The translations under genes and the position numbers were made by a program. From contig NZ_CP035291.1 of NCBI RefSeq assembly GCF_006094395.1, positions 62,001 to 126,000 of the forward strand: a stretch of DNA of 64,000 nt, written 5' to 3'. A model generated the notes under the pieces. That model searched no databases and was not told where the DNA came from. It saw nothing but the letters and a program-made list of their open reading frames with translations. Shown here piece by piece: positions 54,362 through 63,204 of the stretch (positions are counted from its first letter, which is position 1; the number at the start of each line of letters is the position of its first letter). This DNA comes from Staphylococcus haemolyticus. GTDB taxonomy: Bacteria; Bacillota; Bacilli; Staphylococcales; Staphylococcaceae.

Positions 54362-54491
54362 ATACCTTAAGTTAAAATAACGTATCTCTTTCAAAGTAAT
54401 TTAAACAAATAGTAACCTTACTCACTGACAATTGTCATTGACTTAGTAGGAATCATTCTATGTGGCAACGAGTTGGAACGATCTTTAAATC

Positions 54492-54525
54492 AAAAAAAAG
54501 ACTGAAACGATAATCGTTCCAGTCG
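54492..54525 (-). terminator. Terminator of the tRNA-like gene
   Basis: On the minus strand gactggaacgat pairs with atcgtttcagtc, followed by eight T, starting a few bases after the tRNA-like 3' end. Confidence 0.92.
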
Positions 54526-54533
54526 TAAAATAG

Positions 54534-54623
54534 CGGAGAGGGAAGGATTTGAACCAACGCGAGCAAAAAGCTCCTACCAATCATAAATGATTGGCCTCTT
54601 TAGCCAGGCTTGAGTACCCCTCC
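54534..54623 (-). tRNA. tRNA-Ser-like gene with abnormal anticodon loop
   Basis: The 90-base minus-strand sequence has a 7-bp acceptor stem (GGAGGGG / CCTCTCC, one G-U), discriminator G as in serine tRNAs, D-arm CTC...GAG, a long variable arm (GAGC / GCTC) and a T-loop TTCAAAT. Defects: the T-stem is GTTGG/CCTTC with two mismatches, the anticodon stem CCAAT/ATTGG encloses eight bases (CATTTATG), and the 3' end is CTA not CCA. If U-UUA-U is the anticodon region it would read UAA. A strong terminator follows. It is probably a pseudo-tRNA, but transcription seems possible. Confidence 0.7.
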
Positions 54624-54860
54624 ATTAATATATTTTTTAATATGTTTTACAGTTTACATCTATCAATTTATTTTGTAAACAAAAAATACTTTGTTTTTGT
54701 TATTAAATTAAAAAATAAGTCTAAAGTTTTATTAATTAATACTTCTAAAGACGTATATTGTCCGTCTAATATCATATAATAATATTGATAAATTATTATA
54801 TTGAGCGATGTATGTCGTGAAATAGTTATTACATAAAAGAAAGGTATTGAGGAGAAAAGT

Positions 54861-55724
54861 ATGTGGAAATCAAAATTTGGTAAAACGTTTATTGCAAGTA
54901 TAGTAATTGGAACAACGATATTTGGGTATGCTGGTCATCATGATGAAGCGCAAGCTGTTGGTAACTATTACTATGATGGCTTGCATGCAGGTGAGTACTC
55001 AGGATATTTAAAAGCTAAAAAGATCAGTAACAGTTCAATTTCAAACAAATATTATCCAAATGCATCCCAAAGTAATTTGAAATCTATTGGTCGTGTTTCG
55101 AATTTAAATGGTTGGAAAGTGGGGATTCCAGAATATAAAGGACAAGACTCAATGGGTACTGGTACGGTAATTGGTGCGCATACCTTTGTCACAAATGGAC
55201 ATGTTATTGATGATAAATATGGTAAAGCTGCAGCACCAAAATATATTAAATTTCAATTGAATCGTAATGGTAAATCAATACCTTATACTTTTCATGCAAA
55301 TGAAGTCATTAAGGTACCGCAATATGATATTGCGATAGTCCACACTAAAGAAAATATGTCGAAGTATGCTAAACCAATGCGTATTGCGACAGATTCTGAA
55401 ATTAAGAAATTGAAATTTAATACACCTCTATATTCATTAGGTTACTCAAAAATTAATGGTGACAATACGAAACCATACCTTAGTAAATTTCGCGTAACAC
55501 AATTTTCTCCTAATGGTTCAGAAATTCAAACGAAAGACATTTTTAGATCAGGTGCGTCAGGCTCGCCTATGTTAAATAGCAAATATACTACAATGTACGG
55601 TATGAGAACGTATGGACACAATTTAGGTGGTACTGCGACCGATATGTATGCTAAGCAAGAAGCTTCTGGAGGAGAGTCTTTCAAAGGATATGTTGGCAAA
55701 TTTGTTCGTCAACATATTAAGTAA
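54861..55724 (+). CDS. Secreted trypsin/V8-like serine protease
   Basis: The 287-residue protein has a signal peptide (about 1-32, ending AQA) and an S1B protease domain with the triad His114 in TNGHVID, Asp156 in YDIAIVHT and Ser233 in GASGSPML. The GDNTKPYLSKFRVT and IQTKDIFRSGASGSP strands are typical of staphylococcal glutamyl endopeptidase/Spl/Et relatives. It lacks the linker of the protease at 13924. The ATG has gaggag. It lies next to the lipase unit but on the other strand. Confidence 0.9.
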   Translation: MWKSKFGKTFIASIVIGTTIFGYAGHHDEAQAVGNYYYDGLHAGEYSGYLKAKKISNSSISNKYYPNASQSNLKSIGRVSNLNGWKVGIPEYKGQDSMGTGTVIGAHTFVTNGHVIDDKYGKAAAPKYIKFQLNRNGKSIPYTFHANEVIKVPQYDIAIVHTKENMSKYAKPMRIATDSEIKKLKFNTPLYSLGYSKINGDNTKPYLSKFRVTQFSPNGSEIQTKDIFRSGASGSPMLNSKYTTMYGMRTYGHNLGGTATDMYAKQEASGGESFKGYVGKFVRQHIK

Positions 55725-55794
55725 TCTGATTGAATAAATTGAATTACAAGCGTTTCGCAATTTATTTTAAAAAGGGAATAAAGGGTGGAGAGAA

Positions 55795-57141
55795 ATGAAG
55801 AGAAATTATTTAATGATTGGTGCGCTGACTGGAACAATGTTATTAGCTGGTTGTAGTTTAAGTGACTTTGGACTTGGAAATGGAGCTTCTGACGATAAAA
55901 ACAAATCATCACAAACGGATAAATCGAATAAAGATAGTAATTCGAAATCTGATAATAGTACTAATAATAAGAAAAATAATGATGCGAATTCAGAAAACAG
56001 TGTTAAAGACTTAAATCAAGCTGAGAAAGTCGCACTAGCATTAAGTGATGACAGTGTATCTAATGTAGCCATAACTGCAAATGATTTAAAACGTCATTCA
56101 TATAGTGAAAATGGTAATGGTGGGAAAACTCAAAAAAGTATAGATAAATACGAATTACAAGCAACTGGAGAAGCAGTTGAAGACGCACCAGAAGGGATGA
56201 CATTTTATAGTGCTTCACCTGCTAGAGGGCCATTCGCGACTTTAATTGGTGTTAGTGATGATAAAGTAGCAGTGATAGGTACGCAAAGTCCAGGGAAATA
56301 CCGACAATTTATTCAATCTGACTTAGGACATGAACTTGATGTTAAAGATTTATATCATAAATATGGCAAAGATTCAGATTATAAAAAAGTCGCAAAACAA
56401 ATTTCTATTAGTGGTGGTTCTAATAGTGCACATTCTGCTAATAGTAATGATAAAAATACGAAAGAATACTTTGCTAAAATATGGCTGACGGCACGAAATG
56501 ACGCAGATGACATATTTTACGAAGAGGACCATACGTATGAACCTGTAGATATGTCCGGTGAACCGATTAATCCATATAATGAAGATGCTTCAGAAGTATA
56601 TCCTGAAGGAACCGTTGTATTAAGTCCATCCGTTACAGCTCTAGGTCACATTACTTTTAAAGATAATAATGATGGGACAGTCACATTTTACGATGTACCA
56701 AGTCATTTCCAAGACCATCGTTGGACCGAAGATGGCTACTCTAAACAAGAAACAGCTCGAATTTTGAAAAATGGTCAAACGAAGAAGATTAAGAATGCTT
56801 TAGATTCAGATATTGAAAAAGTAGCAAGTTACATTACATCTGATACGCCTAGACAACCTGAACATTATGATAGTTCAAATTCAGATGACAGTAGCTCAGA
56901 AGACTCTGATAGTAGTTCAAGTGACGAAACGGTGACACGTGATAATGTCATTGATAAAGTCGAAGAATATGAAGGTCATACCTTAGATACCGACACATAC
57001 ACATATAAAGAACCAGAAAAAAATTCTGACGGAGATTGGGGTTTCTCATTTACTGATAAAGATGGTGAATTAGCTGGATCATATATTGTAACCTCAGACG
57101 GTAGCGTTACGAAATATGATGAAAACTGCGAAGAAGAATAA
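55795..57141 (+). CDS. Lipoprotein of unknown function with Ser/Asp/Asn-rich linkers
   Basis: The 448-residue protein has a lipobox LAGC (Cys20), a low-complexity Ser/Asn/Lys/Asp linker (about 30-70), a central domain (about 75-345), an acidic Ser/Asp stretch (about 362-382) and a final 65-residue domain (VIDKVEEYEGHTLDTDTYTY ... DGSVTKYDENCEEE) that looks PepSY-like. It is surface-exposed. 70 bases separate it from the protease; ATG has ggagaga. I do not recognise the central domain. Confidence 0.8.
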   Translation: MKRNYLMIGALTGTMLLAGCSLSDFGLGNGASDDKNKSSQTDKSNKDSNSKSDNSTNNKKNNDANSENSVKDLNQAEKVALALSDDSVSNVAITANDLKRHSYSENGNGGKTQKSIDKYELQATGEAVEDAPEGMTFYSASPARGPFATLIGVSDDKVAVIGTQSPGKYRQFIQSDLGHELDVKDLYHKYGKDSDYKKVAKQISISGGSNSAHSANSNDKNTKEYFAKIWLTARNDADDIFYEEDHTYEPVDMSGEPINPYNEDASEVYPEGTVVLSPSVTALGHITFKDNNDGTVTFYDVPSHFQDHRWTEDGYSKQETARILKNGQTKKIKNALDSDIEKVASYITSDTPRQPEHYDSSNSDDSSSEDSDSSSSDETVTRDNVIDKVEEYEGHTLDTDTYTYKEPEKNSDGDWGFSFTDKDGELAGSYIVTSDGSVTKYDENCEEE

Positions 57142-57169
57142 ACCTTTAAAATAAACGATAACAATGTAT

Positions 57170-57226
57170 AAGGCACCTCGTTAATTTAGCTTAGTGATGT
57201 TCAATAAATTAACGAGGTGCCTAATT
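57170..57226 (+). terminator. Terminator of lipoprotein gene
   Basis: Arms aggcacctcgttaattta and aaattaacgaggtgcct form a long stem with a T-rich tail. Confidence 0.92.
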
Positions 57227-57299
57227 TTATTGTATTTTGGAGATACATAGATGAATTACGAAAATCTCTTTGCTGGGGAAAGGAACTTAAGTGTTTATA

Positions 57300-57415
57300 C
57301 ACTTAAGTAAGTAGTTCTAATGATTAAAATCAAAGAACTGCTTTAGAGCCTTTCCCACAGGAAAGCGAAATAACTTAAGCAAGCGAAATCTATCTATGAA
57401 CTACTTTACGAACAC
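57300..57415. repeat. Dispersed imperfect intergenic repeat, copy 2
   Basis: The last part (about 57358-57413: aggaaagcgaaat, acttaag, tctatcta, actactttacgaac) parallels 26697-26753. The first part also holds a short palindrome acttaagtgtttatacacttaagt. Bases 57227-57420 hold no gene. Confidence 0.45.
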
Positions 57416-57420
57416 TTTCA

Positions 57421-58284
57421 TTATTTATAAATATCTTTGATTTCATCTAATCTTTCTATAAAACTATCAATATATGATTGTGGTTTTAGAATTTTAGCAT
57501 GTGGCGCTAATTGATAAGCGATATAGTACGCATCGAAACGCGTACAATTCACCCATACTGTGATATAATCCTCACTTCGTTCAACAACTTCCTTAATAGA
57601 AAATTGCTGTTGGAATTGGTTCCAAAAGTGTGTGTGTATTTGGAATAAAACAGGATTACAAGTGCCATCCTTCTTGAATTTCAAATTTAAAACTTTCACA
57701 GACAAGATATCACGAAGTAGAATCGTCTCAATTTCATAATCCTCTTCATACGTAAACCAATAATCATAATGCATATACAAAATAGATAATGGTTTAATGA
57801 CTATCTTTTTGTCTTCAAGCTCAATGCGAACAATATCTTTATTCACAATCGCTTTTTGTAAAATCATAAGATTTTTCCCGGGCAATAATTCCTGTCTAAT
57901 TTTAAATTGATTTAACGTACTCATTAAAACGTGTTTATCTGAAACCTTCATTGAACTGATTGAGCTAAGTAAAAATTTGTGAATATCGTGATGCAATATG
58001 GGTGTTAAACTTTGAAGTTTAATGAGTAAACTAAGGATGCCTAAACTATGTTTACTTTGTGTTTTTTGCTTAAGTTCATATCCTGCCAATTGATGATTAT
58101 AAACGACTCTAGTATTACTATGACTCCAAAACTCATTTTCATAAAAGAACGTGTTAATGGTATTAATATCACGCTGAATCGATTTCTTACTCACATCAGT
58201 AAATTGATTTAAGTCGTGTTGCGTAACAACGTGACCTTTAAGAAGCAAAGTTAAAATATTTAGTATACGAGTTGATTTATCCAA
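57421..58284 (-). CDS. Helix-turn-helix, WYL-domain-like transcriptional regulator
   Basis: The 287-residue protein has an N-terminal winged helix (STRILNILTLLLKGHVVTQHDL ... VSKKSIQRDINTINTFF) typical of YafY/DeoR-type regulators and a C-terminal WYL-like region (IVRIELEDKKIVIKPLSILYMHYDYWFTYEE). The start is TTG 58284, 7 bases after aaagggg. It is divergent from the ribose operon, but its ligand and targets are unknown. Confidence 0.85.
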   Translation of the reverse strand: MDKSTRILNILTLLLKGHVVTQHDLNQFTDVSKKSIQRDINTINTFFYENEFWSHSNTRVVYNHQLAGYELKQKTQSKHSLGILSLLIKLQSLTPILHHDIHKFLLSSISSMKVSDKHVLMSTLNQFKIRQELLPGKNLMILQKAIVNKDIVRIELEDKKIVIKPLSILYMHYDYWFTYEEDYEIETILLRDILSVKVLNLKFKKDGTCNPVLFQIHTHFWNQFQQQFSIKEVVERSEDYITVWVNCTRFDAYYIAYQLAPHAKILKPQSYIDSFIERLDEIKDIYK

Positions 58285-58494
58285 GAATTGGGTCCCCTTT
58301 GCATCAATTCTATATTTACTTTGAAAATTAATTATATAGTATCATATTCTTTTTACGATGTGTATAATTCCAAAATTAAAAAGTCGCGATATATCAATAA
58401 ACATAAATATTAAGACGACGGCCATTCACAAAAGAGTTAATTTATAAATGTTTTATTTAATATTGCATTTAAAAGAAAAAAGTGATAAATTTTC

Positions 58495-58510
58495 ATGTAA
58501 GCGATTACAT
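58495..58510. promoter_or_regulatory. RbsR/CcpA operator before rbsR
   Basis: ATGTAAGCGATTACAT is almost perfectly symmetric and fits the LacI-family/cre pattern (TGTAANCGNTTACA). It lies 15 bases before the GTG start of rbsR and could serve RbsR autoregulation, CcpA control or both. Confidence 0.78.
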
Positions 58511-58525
58511 AAAAGGAGTGGCAAA

Positions 58526-59494
58526 GTGAGAACGATTAAAGAAGTGGCTCAACAAGCAAATGTGTCAGTAGCCACAGTCTCAAGAGTAATTAATAAAAGT
58601 GGTTATGTGAAAGAGGCTACACGTAAACGAATTGAACAAGTCATCAAAGAATTAGATTATTATCCAAATGAGACTGCAAGAACTTTATTTACGAAAAAAT
58701 CAAAAACAATTGGATTGTTGTTACCAGATATGAGTAACCCGTTCTTTACGATTGTTGCTAAAGGTGTAGAGGACACAGCAATTCAAAAAGGGTACCACGT
58801 CATGATTGGCAATGGTGAAATGCAAGAGCATAAAGAACTAAACTATCTAACCACTTTTAAAGTGAATAATTGTAGTGGCGTTATTGCTTCACAGTTATCA
58901 ACTCAATTTGCCTTTGATCAGTTTAATTCATATCAATTACCCTATGTACTTATTGACCGTGTAACAGATAATCAGCAATGTATAGAAGCGGACCATTATA
59001 AAGGTGGGAAACTACAAGCTGAGACAATTATTAAAGGAAATGCACAGCGTGTACTATTGTTACATCAAGATTTGAATTATCGCTCTTTTGAAGAACGATT
59101 TAATGGTGCAAGGACTACTCTAAAGAACCATGACATTCAATTGTGGATTGAGGATGAGCATGACATCACAATTGATAAACTGAAAGCATATGTTAACCAT
59201 AACCATATCGATAGTGTGATATGTAGTAACGACGTATCTGCGCTTAAAATCATGAAATGGTTACATGATTTACACTTCCATATTCCATATGATGTACAAG
59301 TCATTGGATATGATGATATTCCATTAGCCAAGTTATTTTATCCAAGTCTGACAACGATAGAACAACCTGCGTATGAAATTGGGAAACAAGCAGCATTAGG
59401 TTTGATTAATCAATTAGAACATAATGACGTAACGACGAAAGTCGTATTGGATGTTGATGTTATTCACAGAGAATCTACAAGGAGGAAGAAATAA
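58526..59494 (+). CDS. rbsR: LacI family ribose repressor RbsR
   Basis: The 322-residue regulator has the LacI helix-turn-helix TIKEVAQQANVSVATVSRVIN and a periplasmic-binding-protein-like sensor (IGLLLPDMSNPFFTIVAKGVE ... IGYDDIPLAKLFYPSLTTIEQP). I start at GTG 58526 after aaaaggag; the earlier ATG at 58448 would add 26 unconserved residues and read through the operator. It heads and probably represses the rbs operon; its stop overlaps the rbsK start (TAATG). Confidence 0.92.
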   Translation: MRTIKEVAQQANVSVATVSRVINKSGYVKEATRKRIEQVIKELDYYPNETARTLFTKKSKTIGLLLPDMSNPFFTIVAKGVEDTAIQKGYHVMIGNGEMQEHKELNYLTTFKVNNCSGVIASQLSTQFAFDQFNSYQLPYVLIDRVTDNQQCIEADHYKGGKLQAETIIKGNAQRVLLLHQDLNYRSFEERFNGARTTLKNHDIQLWIEDEHDITIDKLKAYVNHNHIDSVICSNDVSALKIMKWLHDLHFHIPYDVQVIGYDDIPLAKLFYPSLTTIEQPAYEIGKQAALGLINQLEHNDVTTKVVLDVDVIHRESTRRKK

Positions 59495-60375
59495 TGACAA
59501 GTATATATGTAGTTGGAAGCTTATCCATTGATTTAGTAGTTTCTACAAATAAAGTACCAAGTAAAGGTGAAACCGTTTTAGGTGAGTCATTTTTTACAAC
59601 ACCTGGTGGAAAAGGGGCAAACCAAGCAGTAGCGGCTGCAAGACTCGGTGATGATGTTTATATGGTAGGACGCATCGGTGATGATGACTTCGGGAATCAA
59701 ATTTTTACAAACTTAGAAGACAATCATGTTTTAACGACATTTCTGAAACCCGTTACACAATCTGCATCTGGTACGGCACATATCACTTTATCTGACAATG
59801 ATAATAGCATCATCGTTGTACCTTCAGCTAATAACTATGTTACGTCAGATTACGCGTTGGAAGCTTTAAGTCAAGCTCAAGCAGGTGACATTGTTTTAAT
59901 TCAACAAGAAATTCCCGCTGAAACAGTAAGAGATGTCGTTTTATATTGCGATGAACACGATATGATATCAATTCTTAACCCAGCGCCATTCCGAGAAGTA
60001 GAGGCAGATGTTATTGATAAAGCAACGTACATTACACCTAATGAAACAGAGAGCAATGCAATGTTCCAAACTGACATTGATAAAGCATTAGAGCGTTACC
60101 CTAACAAGTTAATAATTACATTAGGAGATAAAGGTGCTATGTATCATAACGGCACTGAAAAGGTTCAAATTGATGGATTTAAGCGAGAAGTTAAAGATAC
60201 AACAGGTGCTGGAGATACATTCAATGGTGCTTTCGCAGTAGGATTACAAAAAGGATATTCAATTGCACAAGCACTTAAACTTGCGAACTTAGCAGCAAGT
60301 CATTCAGTAACAGGTATGGGCGCTCAAGGTGGCATGCCAACCTTTTCAGAAATTGCAGGTGAATTAGATGTATAA
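59494..60375 (+). CDS. rbsK: Ribokinase
   Basis: The 293-residue PfkB-family kinase phosphorylates ribose to ribose-5-phosphate. It has the first PfkB motif [15 protein letters not shown], substrate residues near the start (GSLSIDLVV), NPAPFR, TPNETE and the catalytic [13 protein letters not shown]. It begins at the last base of the rbsR stop and overlaps rbsD by 8 bases. Confidence 0.96.
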   Translation: MTSIYVVGSLSIDLVVSTNKVPSKGETVLGESFFTTPGGKGANQAVAAARLGDDVYMVGRIGDDDFGNQIFTNLEDNHVLTTFLKPVTQSASGTAHITLSDNDNSIIVVPSANNYVTSDYALEALSQAQAGDIVLIQQEIPAETVRDVVLYCDEHDMISILNPAPFREVEADVIDKATYITPNETESNAMFQTDIDKALERYPNKLIITLGDKGAMYHNGTEKVQIDGFKREVKDTTGAGDTFNGAFAVGLQKGYSIAQALKLANLAASHSVTGMGAQGGMPTFSEIAGELDV

Positions 60376-60757
60376 AACAGGCATATTAAATAGCGACATT
60401 TCAAAAGTGCTCAGTGATTTAGGACATACAGATCAAATTGTAATAGCTGATTGTGGGTTACCCGTTCCTAAAGACGTTAAGAAGATTGACCTTGCTTTAA
60501 CATTAGGACAGCCAAGTTTTCTAGAAGTTTATGAAGTACTTAAGCAACACATGGAAATTGAACACGTAACGATAGCTGAAGAAATGGAAGTAGACAATGC
60601 ACCTATCTTTGAACAAGTGACAAAGGACTTTTCAGAAATAGAACAAGTTAATCATGAAACATTTAAAGCATTAACTAAAAACGCTAAAGCAATTATTCGA
60701 ACAGGGGAAGCAACGCCATATGCAAACATCATACTTCAAAGTGGTGTCATATTTTAA
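60368..60757 (+). CDS. rbsD: D-ribose pyranase
   Basis: The 129-residue protein converts beta-ribopyranose to the furanose used by RbsK. Family signs are [20 protein letters not shown] with the catalytic His, IADCGLPVP and the C-terminal [14 protein letters not shown]. It overlaps rbsK by 8 bases. Confidence 0.95.
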   Translation: MYKTGILNSDISKVLSDLGHTDQIVIADCGLPVPKDVKKIDLALTLGQPSFLEVYEVLKQHMEIEHVTIAEEMEVDNAPIFEQVTKDFSEIEQVNHETFKALTKNAKAIIRTGEATPYANIILQSGVIF

Positions 60758-60769
60758 GGGGTGAAATTA

Positions 60770-62266
60770 ATGATTCAAATGACTAATATCCATAAAGCCT
60801 TCGGGGACAACGAGGTTCTAAAGGGAGTTGATTTTACTCTAAAGCCAGGTACAGTGCATGCACTAATGGGAGAAAATGGGGCTGGTAAATCAACACTCAT
60901 GAAAATTTTAGTTGGGATTCATAAAAAAGACCAAGGTGTTATCACTAATTCTGATATTGAGATCGACTATAACAATCCTAAAGAAGCGGAAGAAAAAGGA
61001 TTAACATTTATTCACCAAGAACTGAATTTATATCCAGAATTAACAGTGCTTGATAACTTGTTCGTTGGAAAAGAAATCAGAAACAAAATAGGAATACTAA
61101 ATAAAAAAGAAATGAAGCAACAAGCTGAGCAAGTGTTTAAAGAATTAGATTTCTATATTCCATTAAACAAAGTGGTCAAAGATTGCTCAATTGGTGAGCA
61201 ACAAATGATAGAAATAGCTAAAGCGATGATGACAAAAGCACAAATCATTATTATGGATGAACCAACAGCAACATTAACAGATAAAGAAATACGACGTTTG
61301 TTCGACATGATTCATAATTTAAAAGCTAAAGGTGTGTCCTTTGTATACATTTCACATAGAATGGCTGAAATTTTTGAGATTTCGGATGAAATAACAGTGA
61401 TGCGTGATGGCGTTTCTGTTATGTATGATGAAACGACAAATCTAACATACAACCAAATTGTTAAAGCAATGGTTGGACGTGAATTAGATGAACAGTTTCC
61501 AGATAGAACGTATGAACCACAAGATATTGTTTTAAATGTAAAGCGACTTAATAATCCGCTACATCATATTGAGAATCAATCATTTTATCTTAAAAAAGGT
61601 GAAATATTGGGCGTGAGTAGTCTAATGGGGGCAGGTCGTACAGAAATGATGAGAAGTTTGTTCGGTGTCGATAAAGCAGATAATGAAATTGAAATTAAAG
61701 GACAAACAGTATCTATAACGTCTCCAATCGAAGCGATGAAACATGGACTTGCTTTTATAACTGAGAATCGTAAAGAAGAAGGGTTAATCTTAGACTTCTC
61801 CATTCAAGACAATATGGTGTTACCTTCGTTATTTAGTTTTTCAAAACATGGCATCGTAGACGATAAAAGTTCTGAGCAATTTGTTGATACGATGCGTAAA
61901 AGACTTAATATTAAATCTCCAGGTAGACTGCCGGCTGGCTCATTATCAGGTGGTAATCAACAAAAGGTCGTATTAGCAAAGTGGATTGGTACCGGTGCGC
62001 AAATCATTATTTTAGATGAGCCTACACGAGGTATTGATGTCGGAGCAAAAAGAGAGATTTATCAACTTATGAATGAACTTACGGATCGTGGTGTGTCTAT
62101 TATTATGGTCTCATCTGAATTGCCTGAAGTCATTGGTATGAGCGATAGAGTGATGGTCGTTCACGAAGGTAATATCAAAGGGGATCTAACAGGAAATGAA
62201 ATTACAGAAGAAAATATTATGACTTTAGCTACAGGGGGAACTTTAAATGAAACAGTTAACAGCTAA
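60770..62266 (+). CDS. rbsA: Ribose ABC importer ATPase RbsA
   Basis: The 498-residue protein has two ATPase halves: Walker A GENGAGKSTL, IGEQQM (degenerate signature), IIMDEPTATL in the first and a degenerate GAGRTEMM, LSGGNQQKV, IILDEPTRGIDVGAK in the second, the usual arrangement of sugar importers. I start at ATG 60770 (aagggg upstream); GTG 60761 is also possible. Confidence 0.95.
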   Translation: MIQMTNIHKAFGDNEVLKGVDFTLKPGTVHALMGENGAGKSTLMKILVGIHKKDQGVITNSDIEIDYNNPKEAEEKGLTFIHQELNLYPELTVLDNLFVGKEIRNKIGILNKKEMKQQAEQVFKELDFYIPLNKVVKDCSIGEQQMIEIAKAMMTKAQIIIMDEPTATLTDKEIRRLFDMIHNLKAKGVSFVYISHRMAEIFEISDEITVMRDGVSVMYDETTNLTYNQIVKAMVGRELDEQFPDRTYEPQDIVLNVKRLNNPLHHIENQSFYLKKGEILGVSSLMGAGRTEMMRSLFGVDKADNEIEIKGQTVSITSPIEAMKHGLAFITENRKEEGLILDFSIQDNMVLPSLFSFSKHGIVDDKSSEQFVDTMRKRLNIKSPGRLPAGSLSGGNQQKVVLAKWIGTGAQIIILDEPTRGIDVGAKREIYQLMNELTDRGVSIIMVSSELPEVIGMSDRVMVVHEGNIKGDLTGNEITEENIMTLATGGTLNETVNS

Positions 62267-63185
62267 AACATCGTTCATGGAAAAGATTATTCCATTTATT
62301 GGTCTGATTTTACTAATTATTGTAGTGAGTATTTTAAACCCATCATTTTTAGATTTATCTAATTTACTCAATTTATTAAGACAAATTTCTATCAATGGTC
62401 TGATTGCCTTTGGTATGACATTCATTATCTTAACTGGTGGTATAGACTTATCAGTTGGTTCAATTCTTGCATTATCATCGGCGTTTATTGCATTAATGAT
62501 TACGAGTGGTGTTGACCCAATAATTGCATTAATTATTGGCGTACTGATTGGTTTTGTTTTAGGTGCAGTGAACGGTTTATTAGTTACTAAAGGAAATATG
62601 GCGCCATTTATTGCAACACTTGCGACGATGACGATTTTCCGTGGATTAACATTAGTTATTACTGACGGAAATCCAATAACAAATTTAGGGGATAGTTATT
62701 TATTCCAATTATTTGGTAAGGGCTACTTTATCGGTATTCCAGTACCAGCAGTAACAATGATTATCGTGTTTGTGATTTTGCTTATTATTCTTCAAAAAAC
62801 AACGTTTGGACGTCATACATATGCAATTGGTGGGAATGAAGTAGCTGCTAAAATTTCAGGTATTAAAGTTAATAAAATTAAAATTTTAATTTATGGAATT
62901 TCAGGGCTAATGTCAGCGTTAGCAGGAGGCATATTAACATCACGTTTAAATTCTGCACAACCAACAGCGGGTACTTCTTATGAGTTAGACGCTATTGCTG
63001 CCGTAGTACTTGGTGGTACGTCATTAACAGGTGGTAAAGGACGAATTGTTGGAACATTAATAGGTGTACTTATTATAGGTGTTTTAAATAATGGATTAAA
63101 TTTACTTGGTGTTTCTTCATTCTACCAACAAGTCGTTAAAGGTGTAGTTATTTTAATTGCGGTATTAATTGATCGTAAAAAATAA
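62247..63185 (+). CDS. rbsC: Ribose ABC importer permease RbsC
   Basis: The 312-residue permease has eight or more helices and the markers NGLIAFGMTFIILTGGIDLSVGS and LDAIAAVVLGGTSLTGGKG. It overlaps rbsA by 20 bases, with agggggaa as ribosome binding site. Confidence 0.96.
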   Translation: MKQLTAKTSFMEKIIPFIGLILLIIVVSILNPSFLDLSNLLNLLRQISINGLIAFGMTFIILTGGIDLSVGSILALSSAFIALMITSGVDPIIALIIGVLIGFVLGAVNGLLVTKGNMAPFIATLATMTIFRGLTLVITDGNPITNLGDSYLFQLFGKGYFIGIPVPAVTMIIVFVILLIILQKTTFGRHTYAIGGNEVAAKISGIKVNKIKILIYGISGLMSALAGGILTSRLNSAQPTAGTSYELDAIAAVVLGGTSLTGGKGRIVGTLIGVLIIGVLNNGLNLLGVSSFYQQVVKGVVILIAVLIDRKK

Positions 63186-63204
63186 GAGAAAGCAGGATAA
63201 CAAT

